A DNA stretch of 64,000 nucleotides from Oxytricha trifallax. Taxonomy: Eukaryota; Ciliophora; Spirotrichea; Sporadotrichida; Oxytrichidae. The notes under the pieces were generated by a model. That model ran no database searches. It was not told the DNA's origin and was given only the letters and a program-made list of their open reading frames with translations. Shown here one piece after another: positions 10,933-22,697 of this stretch. Position 1 is the first letter of the stretch. The number at the start of each line of letters is the position of its first letter. The position numbers and the translations under genes are program-made. Location of the stretch: positions 41,370-105,369 of the forward strand of contig ARYC01017955.1 of the NCBI GenBank assembly GCA_000711775.1, given 5' to 3'.

Positions 10933-11947
10933 TCAAACTGTTTGAGGAGTATTTGGGTTTTAATTCCATATTTTGTTTATTTGTTTTTATAAGAGTTAAT
11001 CAAGAAGGGAATATTTTATATTTAATTTAATAACATAACATAACCCATATAATTTACCTAATTTATTTATTTCTAGATTACCCCTACTCAAAGTAAAATC
11101 TCTTATTTTTTACATATTTTGTAATGAAAAAGTTCCATGAATCTATAAGTTTTTCTAATCTCTAGAGTACATAAAATCTCCATTGAGATTGACAGTGCTT
11201 CTCTAATTCTCATCTCTTATGTATTTATCATTCTACCCATTTATTAACAAATTTTTGTTGCCATTAATATCGGATGAAGACAGTTAAGAGGGGTTTACTT
11301 CTATGCTGCTGCTTTCATTATTCAAGTCTATGTTGTTGTTTCTTTAGATGTGTTGCTGTGATTACTGTTAAAGTTATTGTTATTGATTAAACATAATGGC
11401 TTAAATTTGTGTAAATAGATATTATTTTCTAATTAGTATTTAATTTATAATAATTCAAATTATAGATAATTTATTTCTTTGTCAATATAAAAGATTAAGC
11501 TCTTATTGATGTTAATTATATCCTTCTAATAAGCCCTACTTCAGCTCTTTATTGCCAATTTTATTAGAATTTACTATCTTCAGCTAATTTCTTCTGTTTT
11601 ACTGTGATGACTAATTGTTGAGGTTGTGGTCTTAGCTAGTACTCTGCTGCTATTGCTGATTTCTTAATTAATTTGAGCTTACTAATGATGAGACACTTTA
11701 AATATTAATTATAATAATAATTGCAAACACTACTCTCATTGAGCCTGCTCTCAGATTTGAAGGGATTAAATTGCTGCAAATCAACATGAGTCACTTTGCT
11801 TGACTTTTACCCTCTCAGATCATTTTTCTATAACTAAGTGTTTTAAACCTCATCAAAGTCAATTTGCTGCTTTAATTCTTCTTCATGCCTGTCACTCGCA
11901 TCTTCGTCGTAGTTGTGACTGCTAGACATCTGTCTGTTAAATTGCAT
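10933..11947 (-). CDS. Ser/Gln/Asn-rich disordered protein
   Basis: Starts at ATG 11947 (MQFNRQMSSSHNYDEDAS). Low-complexity Q, N and S stretches dominate, with SSSDINGNKNLLINGQ and RSTVNLNGDFMYSRDQK near the C-terminus. A 34-bp IES (11693-11726, pointer ACACT) is clear: its removal joins NESSV to SSLVSSNQ in frame. A second interruption lies between about 11400 and 11510. The last TGA in frame is at 10933, but the terminal 40 codons are AT-rich and may be untranslated. No domain recognised. Q-rich proteins of this kind abound in ciliates that use TAA/TAG for Gln. Confidence 0.6.
11693..11726. other. Short 34-bp IES, pointer ACACT
   Basis: Insert of 34 bp between ACACT copies at 11693 and 11727. 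Removal keeps the Ser-rich frame open on the minus strand. Confidence 0.65.
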
Positions 11948-12061
11948 TAGTTACTATTGCATATATATTATGATTACATGCAGTAGTATACGAAAAATAC
12001 AAACATAAATAAATTATTATTAAGTTGGTTAAATTATGCTAATTAAATATATAAAATTATC

Positions 12062-13383
12062 ATGGAATCAACTAAACCTACCAATTATTCTTAATATTAA
12101 TGTGATATCTTGATTTAATTATACTCTAAGTTTATTTACGATTCACAAAACAATGAACAATAAGTTATTTTAGATGAAGGTTTCAATAAAGAATCAGCCT
12201 ACATTCTGAATAATAGTTATCAATTCTAGTTATATAATTAAAGCAATTCAAATTTTAACAATAGTTTATAGTAATAACCTGACACTAGCAAAGAATTATA
12301 TCCAAAAACATTCAATAATTTACTTTTAAACACCAATAAATTTAAGTTCAATTATTCAGATAAAACTTCATAGAATTACTAAAACTATACTGAAAATAAT
12401 ACGAGCAATGCTTTGTCAACAAACTTTTCATAAAATCTCGACAAATTATATGATTTAGATTCTATTAATAAATTAAATGATCCAGATTAAGACTATTAAA
12501 ACATTGAGATAAAACTTTACAATTAAATTCTGTTCGCTTTGTTATTTGGAATTACTCTGATTACAGCTTTGGCTCTATATTTGAAATAGAGATATTGCAG
12601 AAAATAACAAAATATTAATGATGTGACTTCACGCACTCAGTCAAACATGCAGACTATCGGGTAAACTTAAACTCAGAGCAATGTGCACTATGAAATAGTA
12701 AAAGATAAAAATAGTAGGAAACAAAGTTAGTATTAAAACTTGAGTAAATAACGATTGTCTTCTGAGGGAATGTAAGATATTTTTAATTCATAAATCTCTT
12801 ACAAGAGATAGTAAATTATATCAAGGATATCTTTGTCCATTAAACTCTAAGTTTTAACTTTTACTTTAGTGAAGAGATGACAAGGAAAAAGTTGTTTCAA
12901 TAATCATAAGACATGAAAAATAACATTAAACTGCCTTATTTTTAGACTAAAGAGAAGCGCTTTGACTCTTCCTCGTCCTATCTAAATCAATCTTCTTCTG
13001 GATTTTCTAAACCTGTTCAAATTACAATTGAAAACGAGAGTTCATCATTGATCAATAATAATCATCAAAATGCAGGGGTTGGTCCAGCAAACAGTCCTAA
13101 TACCTACAATAAATTTTTAGGGTTAAATTTATACTAAATGAATCTAGTAAAAAAATGAGTTTCACATCATAGAGATTATTTGATTAGTATTTTTACTCAT
13201 AAATTTTTCAGAGACTTTTAGAAAAGTGGGATATCAAAGAACTCAGAGAGTATTAACCAAGATTCATATGAGTAATTCAATTATAACAGCAATAGTGATA
13301 ACATTAATAACTTGGGATTCAGGGGTTCGAAGAGCAACAGCATTGACAAACGAGCTCAAAATAAGAGCAGCAACATCAAATGA
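12062..13383 (+). CDS. Single-pass membrane protein with long Asn/Ser-rich outer region
   Basis: ATG 12062 (MESTKPTNYSQYQ). About 150 residues rich in N, S, Q and Y lead to one strong transmembrane helix (ILFALLFGITLITALALYL, about 12530-12585) followed at once by a basic stop-transfer patch (KQRYCRKQQ). The cytoplasmic part is Ser/Gln-rich and continues after interruptions near 12850 and 13130-13220 as SEEMTRKKLFQQ, KEKRFDSSSSYLNQSSSG and NNLGFRGSKSNSID, ending at TGA 13381. There is no signal peptide; type II or III topology is possible. Function unknown. The interruption near 12850 could be a short intron or an IES; I could not fix its borders. Confidence 0.6.
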
Positions 13384-13544
13384 AATTAATGAGAAATTGC
13401 AACTTTGCTCTTATTACATCCAATGAAATTTTAAAATTAAACTTATATATCTAAATCTTATGCAAATTAACATATGAATCCATCATTATAAAGTTAACTT
13501 AGATATTAAATATTCAATCATTCTCACGAATTTTAAATTGTGTT

Positions 13545-14560
13545 TCACTTTATAAAACCTGGTTTTTTTGTTCTGCAGATGCCGCAGTTATCAACTGTCA
13601 TCTAATTTACATTAGTACAAGTGGGGCATGTCCAAGTTGGTGATATATACAAAATAAAAACATGAATCAGATTAAAAATAATTAAAGATGGTGCTTTGTT
13701 GAAGACATCCATTTCATCTCTGATTCTCTCATCCTCGTCAAGAATATCTGGGAGACCAGCTTCTATTTGATTAATCACTTTACTGAAATGAGTCTCCACT
13801 GCGCTACGCAAGTTTATAATTCAATGAATGAGTTAATATAGATAGAGTATAGTTTGTTTAAAAACAAGTTGTTCACGTCTTGCTTGTATCTGAAGAATCT
13901 GTCCCCTAGATGAATAGCTCCGTAGGCATCAACTTCCAAATACAATTGCCAGTCTTCTTCATTACGCTTGTTAAGCTTCTCCAGTGATGATTCAAGGTCA
14001 GCCTGGATGAAGTCAAAGAATATCTATATTTATAAAAAACATCTTAATTACAGTCCAAAAGTGTAAATCATCAGACAATTACCTTGTTCATATTATTTTG
14101 TATATATCTGCTTGGGCTTGCTTTCAAGATAGAACCTCATAGGATATGTGTAAGTGAGTGCTCTTCTGGCTCTAACAACCAGCTCAGCAATTTCCTCCAA
14201 GAAGGTGAAGTCTCTTGGCCCGTACTTATTGTTCAACTCGATGCAATTGTTGATTTAATTCTAGATCTCCTGCTTCTTTTTCTGAGCAAAAGTTATGGCT
14301 TTGAAGTGCTCTGCGTAACGAGTGCGGTAGTGATCTAGTTTACGCAGCATCATGTCCAGCTTCATCTTTTCTTCTACGTCTTCCTGCTTACCTCTCTATA
14401 ATAAAATATAGGGTTAGATGGGAATGTTTGAGAATATATATATATAAGTGGTTGATCATTATGATAGATATTTGAAAATAAAAAAAGTAAATTCAACTTA
14501 CTCCTGATGAGACTACATCTTCGAAAGAGTTGCAAAGATTATCAGAAAAGAATTGCTTTA
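13545..14560 (-). CDS. Ariadne (C-terminal) half of an RBR E3 ubiquitin ligase with RanBP2 zinc finger
   Basis: The protein read here corresponds to the part of Ariadne RBR ligases after RING2. It opens with CNSFEDV, continues LDHYRTRYAEHFKAITFA, FTFLEEIAELVVRARRAL and TYTYPMRFYLE, then FDFIQADLESSLEKLN and FFRYKQDVNNLRSAVETHFSK, and closes with a RanBP2-type finger WTCPTCTNVN...CGICRTKKPG before TGA 13545. The first Ariadne segments are separated by a GT-AG intron (about 14405-14507). Two IESs are clear: 13809-13864 (pointer CAAGTT) and 13638-13688 (pointer TGGTG). The catalytic RING1-IBR-RING2 part is absent: directly upstream lies AT-rich DNA and then the end of an unrelated TPR gene. The 5' segments must be elsewhere, or the gene is truncated. 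Confidence 0.85.
13638..13688. other. IES in RBR ligase gene, pointer TGGTG
   Basis: A 51-bp insert between TGGTG copies at 13638 and 13689. Its removal joins DVFNKAP to TWTCPTC in frame, directly in front of the zinc finger. Confidence 0.8.
13809..13864. other. IES in RBR ligase gene, pointer CAAGTT
   Basis: A 56-bp insert between CAAGTT copies at 13809 and 13865. Its removal joins KQDVNNL to RSAVETHFSK in frame. Confidence 0.8.
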
Positions 14561-14889
14561 ATAAAATATCTAATCTTAGAATTGATTGATCAAAATTTAG
14601 ATAAGATTGAAGTTTATAATTGTGATTAAAATATAAAGAGAAATTAAAAGTGATGATGTCATGATTAAATAAAGTAATGACGACAGAGGCAAATCTCTGA
14701 TATCTTAAATGTCGTATTAACTTCAAACTAAAAGAATGAGGAATTTAATGTTAATAATATATACAGAGTAAGAAGATACTTAGGAAAGCCATATTGAGTA
14801 AAGATATTCTTAAGACATTAACATTAATATCTATTCCAAACAAACATAAATATTTAACAATACTTTGAACATTTAGGGACTTTATTTTA

Positions 14890-17800
14890 TCACTTCTTGT
14901 CAAGTTTTTCTTTGATCCCTCAATCATCTTTATAAGCTATAATTTTATTATAAAAAGATCAAATTTCTTAATTGTCTAATGTAAGGTTAATAATTATCAT
15001 AATAAATTGATAGTTTACTTGAGAGTCCACCTGACAATAGGTAAATGAACTATATAGTCAAGCACTCTATGAACTTTTGGTCCAACAATTAGCTAAAATA
15101 GCATAATTATAGGTAGATTAATTAATTTAATCAAGATTGCACATTTCACTGTATTTATATTAATATTTATATATTTTAAGGTACTCTACCGCATTTGACC
15201 TGTTTTGCGGTAGAGTACCTTAATTATATTAATTATCAAATAAATTAATTTTAAACGCTTTTATTAATTATGACATTTAGTTTCATTATTAAATTAGAAA
15301 GTTATAAGGATAGGGTGACCCACAGGGGCCCGAGGCTGGAGACTTTCTAATAGAGCTTTCTACTACACTAAGGCCTGCTGAGGGTAGGCAGGGGGTTGCT
15401 GGGTTCACCGCATTAGGGGCCAGTCGGCGGGGTTCAATCTGTCAGATCCTAGACTCCTCGAGTCGTCTGCACGCTAAGGATTTCCCTGCATTAGATGAGC
15501 TTCCTGGCGTGAGTTCAGTTTCCTAGGTAATAGGGAGCAGGATGAAGGTGGTGCTCAACCTTCAAAAGTGAGACGATGAGAACCATAGAAGCCAACGATA
15601 ATGATTTTTCTCCCACACCAGGTCGGGTTAATGAGGCTACCACAGCGAAAGGACAGAGACTACTATCTCAGCAGCGGTGGAACCTGGTAAGCGTTTTCTC
15701 CAGACTCCCCTTTAATTGTTTACAGGAAGCAGATCTCTACGAGCTCTGTGGGGGATACTCCTAGTTCGCTAGGCTCTTATCTCTGATTTTACATCTCGGT
15801 ACAGGGAAATGTGGAATGGGGGGCGAGGTGGTTTTTCGGAGTTTTCTAGTTCACGACTTGCCACGTCATTGATTGCCACGTCAACTCACTCAGATACGTC
15901 TACGTCACGACTAAGATTGATGGTTTGATTTTAGTATTAAACAGTGATATGTTAAATTTAATTTGAGATTACTCATTACTACATTTAGTTTCTATAAAAA
16001 GTAATATATAAATATAGTATTTATAAAAAACAAAAATAAATAAAAAATATTGCTTTATAAAGCAACAAGGCATATAGAAAAAATTATTTGATATGTTTAA
16101 AATTAAATAATTATAATTCACTATTATTTTATTTATTATATATTACTTTTTATAGAAACTAAATGTCATAATTAATAAAAGCATTTAAAATTAATTTATT
16201 TGATATTGATAATTAATATAATTAAGGTACTCTACCGCAAAACAGTCAAATGCGGTAGAGTACCTAAAAATATATAAATATTAATATAAATACAGTGAAA
16301 TGTGCAATCTTGATTAAATTAATTAATCTACCTATAATTATGCTATTTTAGATAAATGGGTAGCTTTTCTGCTATAAAGAACCCTAAGAACATCAGTTTA
16401 CAGAAGAAACGCACGACTGGCTCACAAATTCCAAAGTACATGTACATTGGCCACATCAAAATGGTTCTAATAAGAGCGAGGATATTGGAGAAAGCAGAGT
16501 CCATGGCTTGACGATCAGCTGCTTAGTCCTCGTTATTTTGTTTATTTTCTGGCTCTCCTTGTTCTTTATTTGCATTGGAATCATCCACATCTTGGTCTTT
16601 CTTTTAATTTTTGCTTCCCTTAGAGTCTTATAATCAAAAGTAATTAAGAGATTTATAACTAATGATTTACTATATTGACCTTGGCTTGATGAGTTCTGCT
16701 TTCCACTATTACTGTCAATCATTTTTTTACTGAACTCGATTTCTCTTTATTTCTAGATCTCTATTCTTTCACATATAAATACTATTGATAACTTTGGCTA
16801 ACTTTAATTTACTATCAATAATTTAAAATCTTTCCTTAAGTTCATGTAAGGCTTTTATAACATCTTGATTTTAGCCATTACTCAAATCAAGTGCTTTGTT
16901 GAAGTCAGTTCTTGCTTTGTTATTTTCACCTATCATCATAAATTTATTTAGCTCATAGAAACTTACTACCATAATTTCAAATAAATTAGTTTAATGTTTG
17001 TTAATAATCATGTAAGCAGTTCCTCTTCTATAAAGGGCTTTCTCGTTGTTATCTTCCTTATCTAGCACCTGAGTAGAGTACTTAATGCAGTAGTGATATT
17101 GCTCCACTTTCAAGTAACATAAACTTAAGTTCAAGCACATTACTTACTTAAATATAAGCTTTTATCAATCTTTATGTATATTTGATTTATATAAAGCACA
17201 CTGGTATCTCAATCTCCTTAATGTACTAAACAGCAGTCTCCTGGTCTGGAATGATGTTATTTTCATTCTCAAATAGCATCTTCATTGCGAAAAGTGATTT
17301 ATTGTAGTGCATGATGGCTCCCTCGAAATTCTTCTGCTTTGCCAGAATATTGCCGTTTTGTTTCTCGATGTAGGGTACATTAAGCTTCTCTTCAACTTTG
17401 CGAGTGGGGTAGTCCTCTATGACGTCAGCTTGATTCTTTGTTCCTGCATTTTCGTCCAATTTAAATCGATTATTAATAGGGAAAAAATTTAGGGGTTTTG
17501 GGGAAAATTTTGATTATTATTTTGGTGAATTTGACTTAGTCTTAACTTTGAGAATCAGGTGACGCATTGGTTGGTTAGGATGATGCATCCTATTAGCTGG
17601 TTTAGTCTTAACTTGAAGTTTATTGCTATTCCTGCTTTTGCTCTTCTTGCTGCTTCTGCTATTTAGAATCACTTGACTTTCTGTCAGATGCAGAAGATGC
17701 TGTTGTTGTTTCTTACTTATCATCAGTTTTTGCTTGATTCTTGTTTTTTTGACTTTGATCCTCTTGAACCTGATTTGTTTGATCTCTGCTCTCTGTCTTC

Positions 17801-18262
17801 TGTTCCTCTTGAGCTTATAATATATATCCCAGATTAACATAACCTATAATAGCTATAGCTTTAAGCTGATGAATCGTCTTGTCCCTTCTACGGCTTGTTT
17901 GCTTGGTCATCCTGATTTTAAACAGATGTCTAAGCATTTTAGCTTTAATCAGTCTTTTTATCATCAGCTTGTTGAGTGTTAACTTGAGATGGCTCTTCTT
18001 CTTGCTTCTGATCCTCATCAACTCCAACTTCCTCTTAGTCATCTTTGCCCTAGGCATCTTATTGCTGCTGTGAGTTGTCATTGGTAGATGATGTGGTTTA
18101 TGCGGCTGCTTAGTTCTTCTTCTTTTTGTTCTTTTTCTTGGACTGAGTCTGTTAAGAGGATGACTGCTGCTGATTTTGCTGGTCTTACTTCTGCTGTTGA
18201 TCTTTTTGTTGCTACTCTTGATCTTGGTTGGTGTTTGCCTGAGTGTTTTCTTGGTTCTCCAT
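14890..18262 (-). CDS. Tail-anchored TPR protein with Gln/Lys-rich N-terminus
   Basis: ATG 18262 (MENQENTQANTNQDQ). A Q/K/D-rich low-complexity region (about 180 residues) precedes a three-motif TPR domain of immunophilin type: EKQNGNILAKQKNFEGAIMHYNKSL, LNLSLCYLKVEQYHYCIKYS, NNEKALYRRGTAYM and GENNKARTDFNKAL. A charged linker then leads to a hydrophobic C-terminus (FSNILALIRTILMWPMYMYF ... FFCKLMFLGFFIAEKLPIYL), ending VRWTLKEKLDKK before TGA 14890. The arrangement recalls tail-anchored TPR co-chaperones, but no peptidyl-prolyl isomerase domain is seen. Six IESs were resolved, each restoring the frame: 17812-17863 (AGCT), 17463-17532 (AATTT), 17133-17193 (AAGCACA), 16935-17006 (ATCAT), 15093-16351 (TTAG) and 14912-15018 (TTGA). 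More are likely between 16440 and 16880. Confidence 0.8.
15093..16351. mobile_element. 1.26-kb inverted-repeat IES with GC-rich core, pointer TTAG
   Basis: The arms (about 15093-15290 and 16154-16351) are reverse complements, beginning CTAAAATAGCATAATTATAGG. Each arm contains a palindrome built on GGTACTCTACCGC (15180-15221 and 16224-16265). The centre (15300-15920) is far GC-richer than anything around it, with runs such as GGGGCCCGAGGCTGGAG. The element lies inside the TPR gene: TTAG flanks it at 15089-15092 and 16348-16351, and excision with one TTAG copy joins AEKLPIYL to IVGPKVHRV in frame. It therefore behaves as an IES but is built like a transposon or foldback element with unrelated cargo. 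Confidence 0.85.
15300..15920 (+). other. GC-rich cargo of unknown nature inside the inverted-repeat IES
   Basis: About 620 bp at roughly 50% GC in a region near 25% GC. Plus-strand frames are open for long stretches with TGA as the only stop (for instance from 15313, and from ATG 15576 containing DFSPTPGRVNEATTAKG), but none resembles a known protein and frames change. A GGTTCAATCT stretch at about 15434 looks like a pol III B box; I found no matching A box or folded RNA. It could be a captured DNA fragment, a retroposon relic or a structured RNA. No function assigned. Confidence 0.4.
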
Positions 18263-18531
18263 CTTAACAAACAGTATAAACATATATAAATACACTTTTA
18301 ATCTTCGTTGCTTTGGTTTTTGTTGTGATGTTTGTATGTGTCACTATCTTTTTAAGTTAATCTTGAATTAAATTAGAAACAATTTTATCAATAACTAAGT
18401 CACTCAGTCAACATATAACTAGTGACGTAAATCAAATAATGCTTTCAATTCAATTAAATTTGCATTTTCAGAATGAGAACGACTTTTGGTATAATCCTAT
18501 GAAATATTACAAATCCTTTTCATATAAATTT

Positions 18532-20509
18532 TCAAAGATTTTCAATTTTATGACAAATTTGAATGTTATTTGATACAGCATTTGCAGTTAGATTATTTTG
18601 ACTCTTATTGAAATTGTCTTTGGCTTCATTGACAATCTAAGCCCATTCACTACCCTCTACTTTAATTTCATCATTGTCATTTAAAGTATCTTGCAAAATA
18701 TGGACTTATTTTTCTTGATAGCTTGTAGTGGCGAGATTAAAAGGTAAGTTTAGCTTGAAAGTTGGCTAAAATTTAGATTGAGTTGAGATACTTTTCTGTG
18801 GTGTGCTCATTTGGTTTGCAAAGTCTATTTAAACGTTTAAGTTTTCAATGTCATCGGTATCTTATAGCCCATTAAAGTCATCCTCTCTTTTGTTCTCTTT
18901 TCCTTGATGGTTTATTCAATAAATCATTAAAAATTAAGGCATTAATGCTATTTATTAGGTTCTTTGCATCTCCTATATATTAAGACTGATCGCCTACACC
19001 ACCAAGTATAAAGCTTGTGTTTTAACTTTAGAATTGATTGAATACTGATTGTAAAGTCTTGTCACTATATTTATCGTCACAGTCAGCATACATGTCTCTT
19101 CGTAAGTAGCCATTTAAATAGCTTAGATTGAATGTATTTCGTTCACTAGTTAGGCAGCTTGGAATTGGTGATTACTGGTTTTAAAATTAGTTTTAGTTGA
19201 AAATATTTTGAAAATTTGTCTACTCATTAATGGTACAGCCATTCAAATCTGCATTTTGTAAAACTCTTGACTCTGATTTGAATCTATTTTAAGCTTATAG
19301 TTAATTTTCAATTGAGATTTGTTAATTCAAAAAAGGCATATTATACTCTGAAGTTGATTTGTTTTGATTATCAATTGCTGAAATCTGGTCGAATGATTGA
19401 TCATTTGAAAACAAATTGCTCTATAACTTAGTATAATTCATGCTTGCTAAGTCTTCAGAGTGTTTATTATGCTAATGTGCAACAAAATTGTTCTTCTTTC
19501 TTGGATTTAAGTCTGGTGTATAAGATTCGTTAAAGAATTCGCTAGTTTGAATCTCTGATATGGGATTTACATTTTCAATTTAATCAAAGTTTTCATGTCC
19601 TTAGAAATTAAGCATTTTCGTTGTCTCAAGAAGTTCAATATCCTCTTTGTCAATATTAATATTTTGTATTTTTTTTTATGAGAAAATTTTGTCACCTTTA
19701 AATCTAGGAGTCTCTTTCGGCTAAAGTCCCTGATTTTCGATTTACAGTGAGTTTATTTATAGTTTGTTTACTTTATTTCTTATTTTAATTTAGGAATCTA
19801 ATTAGGTGTCTTAGCTCATATCTAGCTACGTAGTAATTGGTTTATTTAAATCTTTGCCTCTTGAAGCGTCTCTGATTTACTTTTTTTTTAGTTCTAACCT
19901 CTCTTAAAAAGTTTTGTTCTCTATGTCATTTAAATCTAGCTAGGATAATTTAGACTAGCTTATTGTATTTGCATGTTTAAAGGCATGACTTGGGTAATCC
20001 TTCTGAGAAAGTCCTTCGTCATTTGAAGTTTAAAAATTGCCAGTTATCTCAAAATTCTACAATTCTAATGGCATACCACTTAAATCATCACTTCCCTCAA
20101 TTAGCTCAATTTCTTACAACTCATTGAGCAGCTCCTACTCAATCTCTAAGGGAGTCTTTTTTCCATTACTCTTATCGTATTAAGTCAAGGACTTTTTATA
20201 GACTTATCTTGAATTAGTCTATGGCTTGCTAAACATAGAAAGTGTCGTTGATTTAATAGATGAATTTTTGTTTTAAGGGGAATACTAGTCATAAGAAAGG
20301 TCATCTTAGAATTCAGTTAGCTTTCTAGGTTGTAGTTGAAATCCCTCTTGATTTAATGGAGATTAGATGTCTTAAGTAATTGGACTAAAACACTAACTAA
20401 AAGTCTCCTATCTTTATGGAAAGTGATATTCAAATTTTTTAACTCCCTATTCTAACTGAAGTTTTTTCAAGGCTTCAATAAGTTATTAAGATTGTGCTTC
20501 AACTGACAT
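18532..20509 (-). CDS. Gln/Ser-rich, partly coiled protein of unknown function
   Basis: ATG 20509 (MSVEAQSQQLIEALKKLQ). The N-terminus is a short coiled coil, followed by Q/S/N-rich sequence with local helices such as KTFQERLELKKKQIRD and LLNELQEIELIEGSDD. The frame stays open for about 530 codons (to about 18900), is then interrupted, and resumes as EDDFNGLQDTDDIENL, SEWAQIVNEAKDNF and SNNIQICHKIENL before TGA 18532. No catalytic or binding motif is visible. A lone segment further down (18470-18500, minus) could be a terminal piece. Confidence 0.6.
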
Positions 20510-20566
20510 TTCTGTTGATTATAATTATCAGTTTTTTTATTTAATAATTCATCGATAATGATATTC

Positions 20567-20762
20567 TTATTTTTATCTATTGAGACTTTTCTATGATTCT
20601 AACTCCCATTCTAAAGACATCACAATATTTAGATCATCACTTATTACTCTTCTATTTGCTAAGTCTCTATTTCTAAATCGAGAATACCTTAGATGCTATG
20701 AATTGCTGTAAAATGAATTTATGGCTTTTCCACAATTTTTCTCTATTCTGTACGCTTATGCT
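20567..20762 (-). other. Coding-like fragment on the opposite strand, possibly an inverted gene segment
   Basis: On the minus strand the frame reads LITYLAQAYRIEKNCGKAI and DLNIVMSLEWELES, of the kind seen in TPR helices, and ends at a TGA. It lies just upstream of a plus-strand TPR gene whose own N-terminus is unclear. It could be an inverted segment of that gene, a small separate gene, or chance: only one of three stop codons is active here, so random frames are long. Confidence 0.25.
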
Positions 20763-20781
20763 AAATATGTGATAAGAGCAG

Positions 20782-22697
20782 ATGAATAATGTTAATTCAA
20801 CTATTGATTAAAAATAAATTCCAATTTTTTGACATATTAAACATTACTTTCTGATTTATCAATATCTAGGCAGTGCAGTAGGAGCTTTAGAGGAATGTTT
20901 AAGAAGCTAAGTTAAAGAGAGACATCCAAAGTTATATCTGTATTTGGGCAAAGCATACTTGAAAATGAATTAACCACTCAGAGTCTATGAAAATTGGATG
21001 AAATATTTGCAATGTGCTAGCAAGAAACAGACTGAAAAAAGAAAAATGGTTAAAGAATAATTAAAGTACTTTGAATCCTTTGCAGAATTGTAAGGCTAGT
21101 TAACATTGTTTTTTATCATTCATATATAGGATTGCAAAGATTGATGGGATAACTATATCTCAAATCAAGTCTATGGAAAAGCAAAAGCTAAACATTATAG
21201 ATCTAGATGGGCATAAATTCTTAGAATAAATAGAAAGACAAGAATTGCTTGATTAGCCTACAAAATTATTGACAAAAGCCAAAATTTATGCATACCTCTT
21301 AAAAGACTAAAAGAAAGCTGTGGAAACTTATGAAAAACTAATAACCGACTATGTCCATTTTCTAGATGGTTACATAAGTTACTGGAACTATTTAAAAAGA
21401 AACAAAAATTATCATGAATCTCTAAGGATTGCTTAATTAGCTATGAAAGCTTCAGAAAGTACAAAAGTACCAACTTCATTATGGGTATTATCTCGAATGA
21501 ATATGTCTAAGTCATACCTAATTGATAGGTAAATCAAAAAATCTATAGAAGTCTTGAAAGAAATATGCTATATTTTGCCTCCATTCCCTATGTGTGAACT
21601 CAATTTTGTGGAAACTGTACTTGAACACTAACAAGACCAAGATTCTGCTTCTGATTTAGTTTTTTTAAAAGTTTTCATAATTTTTTTAATTGGATTATAT
21701 ATCTGATTTGGAAACTGTTAGGTCATAGTAAAATGATCAGGAAAACTCAAACATCTTTCCATATGAAAACAATCAATACAACTCCTCAGTGGCTAGAAAC
21801 TACTTCTCCTTTGCTAATACGAGGCAGAATACAGCTCATCGTAAATATGAATCCATCCAATTGATACAAGTAGATGACTCAAGTTCTTTGAATTATGGAA
21901 ATTAAAATACAGTTGAAAAGTTATAAGAAGATTGTGAATATTTTAACTATCAAAATTACGGTCAGTAATCTCAGGATTTCTTTGAAAATAAAAGGATTGT
22001 AAAAAGAAAAATGCTACTCTAGCAATCTATAGATTCCCCATTTTTATTAGCAAGTTAAGTTGAAGATGTTAGTAGCCAGTAAAATAACTTGGTCCATATT
22101 GATGAAAAGGGAAGAGTTACATCCTAGTTCAATAAAGACTACTAGAAAGACCCTATTTTCATTAATATTTTATTATATTAATCAATTAATTTCAAATTAT
22201 TCTATTTAAGGTGGGGTAAATTAGATTAGTCCAAGAAAACTCATTTTTACAGAATCAGTAATTTAACAAGAAAATAAAGTTCTTGAGTTTAATAATAATC
22301 TCTAAGTGAATAACAATGCCCAAAGAATCGTTCACACAAATAGAACTAGCTTTGCTTTTGATTAAGAGCAATAGAATTATGCTACTTTTTCAAAGAAATA
22401 ACTGAATGTCTAATAACCTAGCAGGAGAATCTCTAGAGTAAGTTAATTAATTATTTGCTTAATAATTTTACATAGTTTTCTTTTATGCAAAATAGCTCTA
22501 GACGCAGTACATAAATGGCTATTGATGAATCAAAACCTTAAAATTAAGAGAGATCATCTAAAATACATTTATATAGACCTTCGGTTTATGGATCGATATC
22601 AAATTATAGCAATGAAGATATAATTGTTTATTTTTTTCAACTATTTAGTCTACTAATTCTAATATTTTAATAATTTATTCACATTTAATTTATATGA
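20782..22697 (+). CDS. TPR-like repeat protein with disordered C-terminus
   Basis: ATG 20782 gives a short leader (MNNVNSTIDQKQ), then after an interruption the first clear segment GSAVGALEECLR...HPKLYLYLGKAYLKM. A GT-AG intron at about 21092-21129 leads into a helical solenoid (LLTKAKIYAYLLKDQKKAVETYEKLI, DGYISYWNYLKRNKNYHESLRIAQLA, SMNMSKSYLI-like), typical of TPR or related alpha-alpha repeats. From about 21710 the protein turns Ser/Gln/Asn-rich, with more interruptions near 21660-21710, 22160-22210 and 22440-22490 (GTAAGTT start). It ends at TGA 22695, overlapping the next start, so the last segment may not be coding. It is a protein-interaction scaffold by fold; the pathway is unknown. 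Confidence 0.55.

Noticed and set aside
15300..15920. tRNA or other pol III gene in the GC-rich core
   Set aside because: A B-box-like GGTTCAATCT is present, but I could find no A box or cloverleaf at the right distance.
17815..18270. Lys/Ser/Arg-rich minus-strand frame
   Set aside because: A shifted frame over the Gln-rich N-terminus of the TPR gene; CAG/AAG runs give basic peptides in the other frames.
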